From the NCBI GenBank assembly GCA_031459765.1, contig JAVKHY010000009.1, positions 32,763-96,762 on the forward strand: a DNA stretch of 64,000 nt, read 5' to 3'. The notes beneath the pieces are model-generated. The model saw only the letters and a program-made list of their open reading frames with translations. It had not been told where the DNA came from and did not search any database. The translations under genes were made by a program, and so were the position numbers. How positions within the stretch are numbered: position 1 is the first letter of the stretch; each line of letters opens with the position of its first letter. This DNA is from Armatimonadota bacterium. Its GTDB lineage: Bacteria; Sysuimicrobiota; Sysuimicrobiia; Sysuimicrobiales; Kaftiobacteriaceae. Positions 25,351 to 33,130 of this stretch are shown one piece after another.

Positions 25351-26124
25351 ATGCGGTGGATTGCCGCAGTGTGCGCCACGATCGTCGGGATCGCCCTGAC
25401 CGTGGGCGGGTTCGCCGGCGCCCAAACCGTCGCCACCATCATGGCGGCGAAGCTCCTGGAGCCGAACCAGAAGACGGTGGAGGTGTCGACCGAGGAACTC
25501 ATCAGGATCCTCGCCGACGGGAGCGCCGTCGTCTTCGACGCGCGCCCGCACCTGGAATGGGCCATCAGCCACATTCCGGGCGCCAACAACGCGGCCCCCA
25601 AGCCGGGGGTCCCGATGTCCCAGTACGTGTCCGACGTCAACGAGATCCTGCGGGCCGTCAACGGCGACAAGACCCGCCCGATCGTCCTCTACTGCAACGG
25701 ACCCTTCTGCGGCAAGAGCAAGCGGCTCGGGGAGGAGCTCCTGGCGGCCGGGTTCACCAACGTCCGGCGGTACCAGCTCGGGGCGCCGACCTGGCGGGCG
25801 CTGGTCGGCTACATGGAGATCGAGCTCAACGGCGTGCTCTACGCCTACCGGAACGACAAGACCGCGGTGTTTGTGGATGCCCGGTCTCCCGAGGAGTTCA
25901 AGACGGGGTCCCTCCCCGGAGCCAAGAACATCCCCCTGGCCGAGGTGAAGGCGGCGAAGGACGACGGTCGCCTGCCGATGGAGGACCACAACACGCGGAT
26001 CATCGTCTTCGGAAAGGACAGCGCGCAGGCGCGGCCTGTGGCCGAGGCCATCGCCAGAGAAGCCTTCCACAACGTCACGTACTTCGTGGGGACGTTCAGC
26101 ACGCTGCGGTCGGTAATCAAGTAG
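25351..26124 (+). CDS. Exported tandem rhodanese protein, second domain inactive
   Basis: 257 aa with a signal peptide (residues 1-25, cleavage near GAQ). Rhodanese domain 1 spans about residues 42-158, with DARPHLEW, SHIPGANN and the catalytic Cys115 in LYCNGPFCG. Domain 2 spans about 165-257, with VDARSPEEFKTGSLPGAKNIP, but Gly221 (IIVFGKDS) replaces the catalytic Cys. Catalysis therefore probably rests on domain 1, in the reverse order to mammalian rhodanese, where the C-terminal domain is active. It would transfer sulfur outside the cytoplasm. The ATG at 25351 is chosen for GGAGGTGAGG 5 bases upstream; an ATG at 25324 is in frame. Confidence 0.88.
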   Translation: MRWIAAVCATIVGIALTVGGFAGAQTVATIMAAKLLEPNQKTVEVSTEELIRILADGSAVVFDARPHLEWAISHIPGANNAAPKPGVPMSQYVSDVNEILRAVNGDKTRPIVLYCNGPFCGKSKRLGEELLAAGFTNVRRYQLGAPTWRALVGYMEIELNGVLYAYRNDKTAVFVDARSPEEFKTGSLPGAKNIPLAEVKAAKDDGRLPMEDHNTRIIVFGKDSAQARPVAEAIAREAFHNVTYFVGTFSTLRSVIK

Positions 26125-26441
26125 TACAACACCGCGGGGGGAGTCGCGGCAGCGGCTCCCCTGCGCGACTGTCCGCTCTAACGGCGCCGCGACCCGCTCA
26201 CGTTGGGTCACCGTCGACCTGAGGAGGAATCCGAGGTTATCGGCTTTGGTGCCGGGAACCCGTCTCCGGTTCCATCCAACGTCCACCGCCTCACGCTCGG
26301 CCGCCTGTCATCCCCAGGAGTTCGCAGGAGAAAGGTACGCGTGGCCTCCCTGACGATCTCCCGAATCAGCCGTTCACCCCGGCTGGCTTTCGCCTGCCAC
26401 TATCCCTTGAACAAGGAGATCATCCTTGCTAAAGTAAGGAT
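26125..26441. other. Intergenic region upstream of the toxin-antitoxin pair
   Basis: About 317 bp without a supported gene. The left end contains GGGGAG/CTCCCC arms about 13 bases apart just after the rhodanese stop, a weak terminator candidate. The right end holds the toxin-antitoxin promoter (26407-26441). Nothing else recognisable. Confidence 0.5.
26407..26441 (+). promoter_or_regulatory. Probable leaderless promoter and operator of the AbrB-PIN operon
   Basis: TTGAAC (26407-26412) and TAAAGT (26430-26435) are separated by exactly 17 bases. Transcription would begin at or next to the ATG at 26442, leaving no room for a ribosome binding site. The inverted repeat ATCCTT/AAGGAT (26422-26427 and 26436-26441) flanks the -10 box, as expected for an operator bound by the antitoxin. 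Confidence 0.6.
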
Positions 26442-26726
26442 ATGGCAAAAGTCACATCCAAGCTTCAGGTCACCGTCCCCAAAACGGTCGCCAAGCACTT
26501 CGGGATCCGACCCGGAGACGAAATCGAGTGGGTGATCGCCGGAGACGCCATCCGCGTCCTGCCCGCCCGGACCCATCAGCCTTCCCGCGACCCTGCGGAG
26601 CGGCTTCGCCTCTTCGACCTGGCGACGGCGCGCCAGCGGAACCGCAACGCCTCGCTCCGGCTCAAGCCTGCACGCCAGCGGGGCTGGACCCGCCAGGACC
26701 TCTACGCCCGTGCCCGCCCTCGTTGA
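26442..26726 (+). CDS. AbrB/MazE-type antitoxin
   Basis: 94 aa. Residues 1-40 form a swapped-hairpin AbrB domain: VTSKLQVTVPKTVAKHFGIR, then PGDEIEWVIAGDAIRVLP. The basic C-terminal half would bind and neutralise the PIN toxin encoded next. The toxin start lies inside the end of this gene (17-bp overlap), so translation is coupled. It probably autorepresses through the inverted repeat at the promoter. Confidence 0.88.
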   Translation: MAKVTSKLQVTVPKTVAKHFGIRPGDEIEWVIAGDAIRVLPARTHQPSRDPAERLRLFDLATARQRNRNASLRLKPARQRGWTRQDLYARARPR

Positions 26727-27144
26727 CACGAACGTCCTCGTCTATCGCTTCGATCCACGGTTCCCTCGCAAGCAGCGGATCGCGACAGAGATCCTGAGGC
26801 GCGGGATTGCCGAGGACACGATCCGCGTGCCCCACCAGGCGATCGTCGAGTTCGTCGCAGCGGTCACGCGACCCCTCGCGCGCGGGAAGCCGCTCCTTTC
26901 CATCATGGATGCCACTCGTGAGGCCGAGGAGATGCTCGCTCAGTTTACCGTCCTTTACCCCGATGGGGCTCTCCTGAGAACGGCCCTCCGCGGGGCTGTC
27001 GCCTACCAGTTGCCCTGGTTTGATGCCCACCTCTGGGCCTATGCTGAACACTTTGGCCTCTCTGAACTCCTCTCGGAGGATTTCCAACACGATCGTCTGT
27101 ACGGCAGCGTCCGAGCAATCAACCCATTCCTCCAGAAGCGCTGA
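26710..27144 (+). CDS. PIN-domain (VapC-like) toxin
   Basis: 144 aa, a Mg2+-dependent ribonuclease of the PIN fold. Acidic active-site residues are visible: Asp6 (LVDTNVLVY), Glu47 (AIVEFV), Asp105 (WFDAHLWA) and Asp124 (LSEDFQ). VapC-type toxins cut tRNA or rRNA and stop growth when the antitoxin is lost. The start is GTG at 26710, inside the antitoxin gene. Confidence 0.9.
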   Translation: MPALVDTNVLVYRFDPRFPRKQRIATEILRRGIAEDTIRVPHQAIVEFVAAVTRPLARGKPLLSIMDATREAEEMLAQFTVLYPDGALLRTALRGAVAYQLPWFDAHLWAYAEHFGLSELLSEDFQHDRLYGSVRAINPFLQKR

Positions 27145-27371
27145 CGCCCCGGGCCGGGTTCATCGCATGGAAGCCGCAGCCGGCAAGGAAGTCGCCCAGG
27201 GTGGGCACAGCCGCGCCGGCTGAGATCCGCGGTGGGACAATCGTGGTTACAGCGGCCGGTCCGGAAGGGAGGCCTAAGGGTCAGGTCGCTTCCGAGAGAT
27301 TGTGTCTCCCGCTGAGGACGGCGTGAAGGTCATTCACGAGCAGGAAGTACCCGAATGAAGCGGGTAGTCCG

Positions 27372-27455
27372 TGGTGCCGGGAGGGGGATTTGAACCCCCA
27401 CGGGAATCCCATACGCCCCTCAAGCGTACGCGTCTGCCAGTTCCGCCATCCCGGC
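27372..27455 (-). tRNA. tRNA-Leu (anticodon GAG)
   Basis: On the minus strand the gene starts GCCGGGATGGCGGAACTGG and ends TCCCGGC-A-CCA, giving a 7-bp acceptor stem and an encoded CCA tail. The anticodon stem-loop is TACGC-TTGAGGG-GCGTA, so the anticodon is GAG. A long variable arm (GGGATTCCC region) and the T-arm GGGGGTTCAAATCCCCC confirm a class II leucine tRNA. It lies just downstream of secG. Confidence 0.96.
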
Positions 27456-27478
27456 AGTCCTCTTCGATTATACCCGAG

Positions 27479-27700
27479 CTACCTGAGGTGGAACGCCAGG
27501 TACGTGGAGGTGATGACGAACAGGACCGAGACCACCGCGGTGATCCGGGTGAACAGCGTCTCGCGCGGCCGGGGACCGTGGAAGAGGCGGGCGCTGCCGC
27601 CGATGGCGCCGAGTCCCTCCCCCTTCGGGCCCTGGAGCAGGATGACCCCGATCACCAGGAAAGCCAGGATAAAATGGACCGTCAGAACGGCCGTCCCCAC
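27479..27700 (-). CDS. secG: Protein translocase subunit SecG
   Basis: 73 aa with two membrane helices (residues 3-22 and 50-70). The loop motif LLQGPKGEGLGAIGGSARLF is typical of SecG. It assists the SecYEG channel in the cytoplasmic membrane. It sits between gltB and the tRNA-Leu gene on the same strand; secG next to a tRNA-Leu gene is common in bacteria. Confidence 0.94.
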   Translation of the reverse strand: MGTAVLTVHFILAFLVIGVILLQGPKGEGLGAIGGSARLFHGPRPRETLFTRITAVVSVLFVITSTYLAFHLR

Positions 27701-27722
27701 GCTTCACCTCCGTGGCAATTGC

Positions 27723-30700
27723 TTATCTTACCACAGAGGCCGGCGCCGGTGCAGGAGGGACCGGGACGGGGACCGCGGGGGCGACACGGCGGAAGTTCCC
27801 CGCGCTATGGGGCCACCGCTCGAGGATGGCCCGGGCCCGGGCGCTGCCGGTCAGGCGGTGGTGTGCGGCGATGAGGTCCGCCACCGCCGCCGCCTCGGCG
27901 GGGTCGGTCAGCGGCTCCACCCGGACGTGCTCGGGATTGCAGCGGAGGCGGAGGACGTCCGACTCGTCGAAGACATAGGCCACGCCGCCCGTCATCCCGG
28001 CGGCGAAGTTCCGTCCGACGTCGCCCAGGATCACTACCGTCCCGCCGGTCATGTACTCGCAGCCGTGGTCTCCCACACCCTCCACCACAGCCGTGGCGCC
28101 GGAGTTCCGCACCGCGAACCGTTCGCCGGCGCGGCCGGCGGCGAAGAGGCGGCCGCCGGTGGCGCCGTAGAGCACCGTGTTCCCGAGGATGACGTTGTCC
28201 TGCGTGGCTCCCGCCCACCCCGGCGCCGGCCTGATAACGATCTCTCCGCCGGCCATCCCCTTCCCCACATAGTCGTTGGCCTGTCCGGTAAGGTGCAGGG
28301 CGAGGCCCGGCACGCAGAAGGCCCCGAAGCTCTGCCCGGCCGCACCCTCGAACTCCAGGACGATAGCCCCCTCCGGCAGGCCCGCATCCCCGTAGCGGCG
28401 GGCGATCACTCCGGCCACGCCCGCCCCCACGGTGCGGTGGGCGTTTCGGATGCGGTACCGCCGGCGCACCGCTCCCTCCGTCGCGGCGCGCCTGCCGTCG
28501 AGGAGCGGGACGATCTCCTCCAGGATCTGCTCCTCCAGATCGTCACCGCCTGCCGGCGGATCGTTGCGGCTGCGGACGGCGCGGCGCGGACGGACCCGGC
28601 CGGGGTCGGGATCGCGGAGGACGAAGCCCAGATCCAGGCCTGCGGCCTTCGGATGGGACGTCGGGCGCGGGCGGAGCAGCTCCACCCGCCCGATGATCTC
28701 GTCCAGCGTGCGGGCGCCCAGGCTGGCCAGGATCTCCCGCACCTCCTGGGCCACGCCCAGGAGGTAGGCCATCACCCGTTCCGGCCGTCCAGTAAACTTC
28801 GCCCGCAGATCCTCCCGCTGGGTGGCGATGCCGACGGGACAGGTGTTGAGGTGGCACTGCCGGGCCATGACGCAGCCCAGGGCCACCACCGCCGCGGTGC
28901 CGAAGCCGAACTCGTCGGCGCCCAGCAGCGCGGCGATCACCACGTCGCGGCCGGTCTTCAACCCGCCGTCCACGCGCAGCCGCACGCGGCCGCGCAGGTC
29001 GTTGGCCACCAGCACCTGCTGCGTCTCGGCCAGGCCCAGCTCCCACGGCACGCCGGCGTGCTTGATCGAGTCCAGCGGGGAGGCCCCGGTCCCGCCGTCG
29101 TGGCCGCTGATCTGAATCGTGTCGGCGAAGGCCTTGGCCACGCCTGCGGCAATCGTGCCCACGCCGGATTCGGCCACCAGCTTGACGGCCACGCGCGCCG
29201 CCGGGTGGATGCGCTTCAGGTCGTAGATGAGCTGGGCCAGGTCTTCGATGCTGTAGATGTCGTGATGCGGGGGCGGGGAGATCAGCGTGATCCCCGGCTG
29301 GGCCCGGCGGATCGCCGCGATCTCCCGGCTGACCTTGTGGCCGGGGAGTTGCCCGCCCTCCCCGGGTTTGCTGCCCTGCGCCATCTTGATCTCCAGCTCG
29401 TCGGCGGAGAGGATGTACGCCGGCGTCACCCCGAAGCGCGCCGAGGCGATCTGCTTGATCCGCGAGTTGGCCCAGCCCTCGCCGTTGGACGGCCGCGGGT
29501 AGCGCGAGGGGTCCTCGCCGCCCTCCCCGCTGTTGGAGCGGGCGCCGAGACGGTTCGCGGCGACGGCCAGGGCGCGGTGGGCCTCCAGGCTGAGTGCGCC
29601 GTGCGACATCGCCGAGATGACGAAGCGCCGGACGATCTGCTCCGCAGGCTCGACCTCCGTCAGGGGGACGGGCGCCTGCGGCGCAAACTCCAGCAGGTCG
29701 CGCAACGCCGCCGGCGGGCGGTCGGTGACGAGCGCGGCGAACGCCTGTCGCGCGGCGTCGTCCCCGTGGCGCGCGGCGCGGTGGAGGGCTTTGACCACGT
29801 AGGGGTTGAAGGCGTGGAACTCGCCGCCGCGGCGGAACCGGATCTCGCCCGTCTCGGGCAGCCCATCCTCAGGCGGCCTGTCCCCATCCCTCCCGTCTCC
29901 GGAGGCGAACGCCTCGCGGTGGCGGGCCAGCAGTTCGGAGGCGATGGTCTCCAGACCGATCCCGCCGATCCGGGAAGGCGTTCCGGGGAAGTAGCGGGCG
30001 ATCAGGTCGCCGTCCAGCCCGATCGCCTCGAAGATCTGCGCGCCGCAGTAGCCGGCCAGCGTGCTGATCCCCATCTTGGACATGATCTTCAGCAGCCCGG
30101 CTTCCGCGGCGCGCCGGTACGCCTGCCACCGTTGCTCGCGGTCGCCGTTGGCGGAGCCGGCGGTCAGGGCGGTTTCCACGAGCCACGGCACGACGGCATT
30201 GGCGCCGTACCCCAGCAGGCAGGCCAGGTGGTGGATCGTCCGGGCCTCCCCTGTCTCCGCGATCAGTCCGACCCGCAGCCGTCGGCCGGACCGGATGAGC
30301 GCGTGATGGACGGCCGCCACGGCCAGCAGCATCGGGATGGGGGCGTGCCCGGCGTCCACCCCGGCGTCCGAGACGACCAGGATGCCGGGCTGCCGGGCGA
30401 CCCGGCAGGCTTCGGCGGCAACCGCCTCCACCGCGTCCTGGAGGGCGGCCGGCCCCGCGGCGACATCGACGAGCGCCGACAGCCGGTGCACCGGCAGGGG
30501 CCCCTCCTCGACGAGCCAGCGCACCTGCGCCGGAGTCAGGATCGGCGAGGGCAGCCGCACAATCGCTTCCTCTCCGGCCGGCCCCGGTTCGAGCAGCGGC
30601 GGCGCCGGGCCGAGGTGGGAGGCCAGGGACATCACCAGGCGCTCCCGCAGGGGATCGATGGGCGGGTTGGTCACCTGGGCAAACCGCTGGCGGAAGTAGG

Positions 30701-32165
30701 CGTACAGCAGGCGCGGCCTCTGGGACAGGACGGCGGGCGGCGTGTCGTCGCCCATGGAGAACACCGGGTCCTTCCCCTCTTCCGCCATCGCCCGCAGGAT
30801 GTGCGCGACGTCCTCCACGGTGTAGCCGAAGACGCGCTGCAGCGTCAGCGAGGCGCCCGCAGGCGGATGACCGACGGGCAGGTCGCCGGGAAGGGAGACC
30901 AGATGCCTGCGCACCCACTCCCCGTAGGGACGACGGGCGGCGTAGTCGCGTTTGACCTCGCCGTCGCGACGCACGGTCCCCCGCGCGGTGTCCACGAGCA
31001 GCATCTGGCCGGGACCGAGCCGTCCGAGCTCCACGATCCGCTCCGGCGGGAGGTCGATCACGCCGGCCTCGCTGGCCATGATCACCAACCCGTCCGCGGT
31101 GCGGCAGAAGCGGGCCGGGCGAAATCCGTTGCGGTCCAGGGCCGCACCCACCACCGTCCCGTCGGAGAAGGCCAGCGCCGCGGGGCCGTCCCAGGGCTCC
31201 GTCAGGCAGGCGTGGTAGGCAAAGAAGGCGCGGACCTCCTCGTCCATCTCCGCCTCCCCTTCCCACGCCGGCGGAACCAGCATGAGCAGGACGTGGGCCA
31301 GATCGCGGCCGCAGACGGTGAGCAACTCCACGACGTTGTCGAGCATGGCGCTGTCGCTGCCGCCCTCCTGGAGCAGCGGGACGAACTCCGGCGGGAACCG
31401 GGCTTCCCGGGCGCGCGTCCAGGCGATGTTGCCCTGCAGGGTGTTGATCTCGCCGTTGTGGGCGATGGCCCGGAAGGGCTGGGCCAGGCGCCAGCTGGGG
31501 AAGGTGTTGGTGCTGTAGCGCTGGTGGAAGACGGCCAGCGCCGTCTCGTAGGCCGGATCGACCAGGTCCCGGTAGAACCGCGGAAGCTGCGGGGAGGCGA
31601 ACAGCCCCTTGTAGACGACGGTCCGGCGCGAAAAGGAGGGGATGTACACCTCCAGCGCGGCCGAGGCGGCCTCGCGCTCGATCGCCCGGCGGCAACGGTA
31701 CAGCAGGCGGTCAAAGGCGGCGTCGTCGAGCCCCGCCGGCCGGGCCATCACCACCTGCGCGATGTGCGGCCGGGTGGCGCGGGCGTAGGCTCCGAGCGCA
31801 TCGGGATCGACCGGGACGTCGCGCCAGCCGACGAGACCGATCCCGGTCTGCTGGATAACCTCTTCGATGATCTGTCTGGCCTGGGTGACCCTTCCCGCAT
31901 CCTGTGGGAAAAAGAGCATCCCCAGAGCGATGTCCGCGTCGGACGCGGGGAGGGACATCTCCCGGCGGAGGAGCCGGTAGGGGATCTGGGTCAGGACGCC
32001 GGCGCCGTCGCCGGTCTTGCCGTCGGCGGCGACGGCCCCCCGGTGCCGCATGCTGGCCACCGCGGTCAGGGCGAGGGACAGGATCTGGTGGTCGGCCCGG
32101 CCGCAGACGTCGGCGACGAAACCCACCCCGCAGGCGTCTCGCTCCGTCATCGGGTCCCTGTGCAT
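27723..32165 (-). CDS. gltB: Glutamate synthase large subunit
   Basis: 1480 aa, full length for the class. The N-terminal type II glutaminase domain has its nucleophile at Cys12 (ERDACGVGF), exposed after propeptide removal. The central and FMN-binding domains carry PPPHHDIYSIEDLAQLIYDL and GHDGGTGASPL. The 3Fe-4S ligands appear as C-x5-C-x4-C in GCVMARQCHLNTCPVG. The C-terminal beta-helix (GXXGXXXG-rich) domain begins near GAGVAGVIARRYG. It makes glutamate from glutamine and 2-oxoglutarate. No small subunit (gltD) gene is adjacent, so the electron donor is a distant GltD or ferredoxin. Control is by the ykkC-type riboswitch upstream. The ATG at 32165 is chosen; an ATG five codons later is possible. 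Confidence 0.96.
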   Translation of the reverse strand: MHRDPMTERDACGVGFVADVCGRADHQILSLALTAVASMRHRGAVAADGKTGDGAGVLTQIPYRLLRREMSLPASDADIALGMLFFPQDAGRVTQARQIIEEVIQQTGIGLVGWRDVPVDPDALGAYARATRPHIAQVVMARPAGLDDAAFDRLLYRCRRAIEREAASAALEVYIPSFSRRTVVYKGLFASPQLPRFYRDLVDPAYETALAVFHQRYSTNTFPSWRLAQPFRAIAHNGEINTLQGNIAWTRAREARFPPEFVPLLQEGGSDSAMLDNVVELLTVCGRDLAHVLLMLVPPAWEGEAEMDEEVRAFFAYHACLTEPWDGPAALAFSDGTVVGAALDRNGFRPARFCRTADGLVIMASEAGVIDLPPERIVELGRLGPGQMLLVDTARGTVRRDGEVKRDYAARRPYGEWVRRHLVSLPGDLPVGHPPAGASLTLQRVFGYTVEDVAHILRAMAEEGKDPVFSMGDDTPPAVLSQRPRLLYAYFRQRFAQVTNPPIDPLRERLVMSLASHLGPAPPLLEPGPAGEEAIVRLPSPILTPAQVRWLVEEGPLPVHRLSALVDVAAGPAALQDAVEAVAAEACRVARQPGILVVSDAGVDAGHAPIPMLLAVAAVHHALIRSGRRLRVGLIAETGEARTIHHLACLLGYGANAVVPWLVETALTAGSANGDREQRWQAYRRAAEAGLLKIMSKMGISTLAGYCGAQIFEAIGLDGDLIARYFPGTPSRIGGIGLETIASELLARHREAFASGDGRDGDRPPEDGLPETGEIRFRRGGEFHAFNPYVVKALHRAARHGDDAARQAFAALVTDRPPAALRDLLEFAPQAPVPLTEVEPAEQIVRRFVISAMSHGALSLEAHRALAVAANRLGARSNSGEGGEDPSRYPRPSNGEGWANSRIKQIASARFGVTPAYILSADELEIKMAQGSKPGEGGQLPGHKVSREIAAIRRAQPGITLISPPPHHDIYSIEDLAQLIYDLKRIHPAARVAVKLVAESGVGTIAAGVAKAFADTIQISGHDGGTGASPLDSIKHAGVPWELGLAETQQVLVANDLRGRVRLRVDGGLKTGRDVVIAALLGADEFGFGTAAVVALGCVMARQCHLNTCPVGIATQREDLRAKFTGRPERVMAYLLGVAQEVREILASLGARTLDEIIGRVELLRPRPTSHPKAAGLDLGFVLRDPDPGRVRPRRAVRSRNDPPAGGDDLEEQILEEIVPLLDGRRAATEGAVRRRYRIRNAHRTVGAGVAGVIARRYGDAGLPEGAIVLEFEGAAGQSFGAFCVPGLALHLTGQANDYVGKGMAGGEIVIRPAPGWAGATQDNVILGNTVLYGATGGRLFAAGRAGERFAVRNSGATAVVEGVGDHGCEYMTGGTVVILGDVGRNFAAGMTGGVAYVFDESDVLRLRCNPEHVRVEPLTDPAEAAAVADLIAAHHRLTGSARARAILERWPHSAGNFRRVAPAVPVPVPPAPAPASVVR

Positions 32166-32208
32166 CGTCTCCCGTCGCGGCGTCTCGCCGCAGCCCTCGA
32201 ATAGACCG

Positions 32209-32254
32209 AAGCCCGAGAGGATGGTCCCTGGCGAGGAACCTCCCCCTCGGGCTT
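32209..32254 (-). terminator. Expression-platform hairpin of the gltB riboswitch
   Basis: A 9-bp stem AAGCCCGAG/CTCGGGCTT, with further internal pairing, shares its 5' arm with the conserved AAGCCCGAG end of the riboswitch. Ligand binding and hairpin formation should therefore compete. No long T-run follows, so control may be by weak termination or by masking of downstream sequence. Confidence 0.5.
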
Positions 32255-32341
32255 CTGTCCCGACGGTGTAGCCGGTCCCAAGACCGGCCTGCGCCGCTTG
32301 GACCAGCCCGCGCCGGGTAGGCGCGGCGGAACCCTAGGCGC
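32243..32341 (-). ncRNA. ykkC-class riboswitch in the gltB leader, probably the ppGpp-sensing subtype
   Basis: Conserved ykkC blocks occur in order on the minus strand: CTAGGGTTCCG (32337-32327), CTGGTCCAAG (32306-32297) and ACACCGTCGGGACAGAAGCC near 32269-32250, continuing GCCCGAG. The class contains guanidine-I (subtype 1) and ppGpp, PRPP and nucleoside-diphosphate sensors (subtypes 2a-2c). A position upstream of glutamate synthase is a known association of the ppGpp subtype and not of guanidine exporters or carboxylases. The ligand is inferred from context, not read from the sequence. Confidence 0.75.
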
Positions 32342-32442
32342 ACTTCCTCAAGAAAACACCACTATGAAGATGCCGCCGCTTGAACGAGCCGACGCCGACG
32401 CGCAGACTCAGCGCCGGCGTCGTGGCCGTCAGCTTACCGCAT

Positions 32443-32471
32443 CTTGTAACACAGCGGGCCGAGGCTGTCAA
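32443..32471 (-). promoter_or_regulatory. Probable promoter of the riboswitch-gltB unit
   Basis: TTGACA (32471-32466) and TACAAG (32448-32443) are 17 bases apart. The -35 box overlaps the stop codon of the upstream phosphatase gene. The predicted start, near 32436, would give a leader of about 270 bases containing the riboswitch. Confidence 0.5.
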
Positions 32472-33130
32472 CGGCGGGATGAGCTCCGGCTCATCGCGCT
32501 CTTTGAACGGCCCTCCAGATCGGCCAGGTGTGCCGTGTCGTTGAGGGTCAACAGGCGCGCCCGCCCGCCCTCGTACTCGACCGTAGTCAGCGCGGCGTTG
32601 TCGATCTGCATCCGGCCGAGGTGGTCGTAGTCGAGACCGAGGGCCTCGGCGACGACCACTTTGATCACCACCTCGTGGGAGACCGCCGCCGCGATCTGCC
32701 CGACATGGCGGGCGGCCAGGGCGGCCACCGCGGCCAGGGCGCGCTGCCGGACGTCGAAGAGCCGCTCGCCCCCGGGCATCCGCACCCGGCCGGGCACGGA
32801 GGTCCACAGCCGGAGCCGATCGCGGTCCGAGGCGGCGACTTCCGCCAGGCTGCGACCCTGCCAGGCGCCGTGGTCGATCTCGATGAACTCCGGGACGGTG
32901 CGGACCGGCAGCCCGTGGGGGCGGGCGATGGCCTCGGCCGTGGCCAGGGCGCGGCGGAGGGGACTGGCATACACCGCGGCCAGGGCGAGATCCCCCAGGC
33001 GGCGGGCCAGCGCTTCGGCCTGGCGCTCCCCCAGTGCGCTCAACGGGACGTCGAGCTGCCCCTGGAGCCGACCCTCCGCATTCCAGCGGCTCTGACCGTG
33101 GCGGATCAGCAGGAGCCGGGCCGCGCTCAT
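32468..33130 (-). CDS. Histidine phosphatase family enzyme, candidate phosphoserine phosphatase
   Basis: 220 aa of the phosphoglycerate mutase-like superfamily. Catalytic RHG at residues 10-12 (LLLIRHGQSRWN), YASPLRRALATAEAIA, an acid in FIEIDHGAWQG and the second His in AVSHEVVIK are all present. Some members are metal-independent phosphoserine phosphatases. Here the gene overlaps serA by 4 bp (ATGA), and serA overlaps an aminotransferase gene. A role in the last step of serine synthesis is therefore the best guess. Alternatives are cofactor-dependent mutase or alpha-ribazole phosphatase. Confidence 0.85.
   Translation of the reverse strand: MSAARLLLIRHGQSRWNAEGRLQGQLDVPLSALGERQAEALARRLGDLALAAVYASPLRRALATAEAIARPHGLPVRTVPEFIEIDHGAWQGRSLAEVAASDRDRLRLWTSVPGRVRMPGGERLFDVRQRALAAVAALAARHVGQIAAAVSHEVVIKVVVAEALGLDYDHLGRMQIDNAALTTVEYEGGRARLLTLNDTAHLADLEGRSKSAMSRSSSRR

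Noticed and set aside
27390..32204. A 1,604-codon open frame on the plus strand across gltB
   Set aside because: It is antisense to the clearly conserved glutamate synthase gene. The product is low-complexity, rich in R, G, P and H, as expected from the complement of GC-rich coding DNA.
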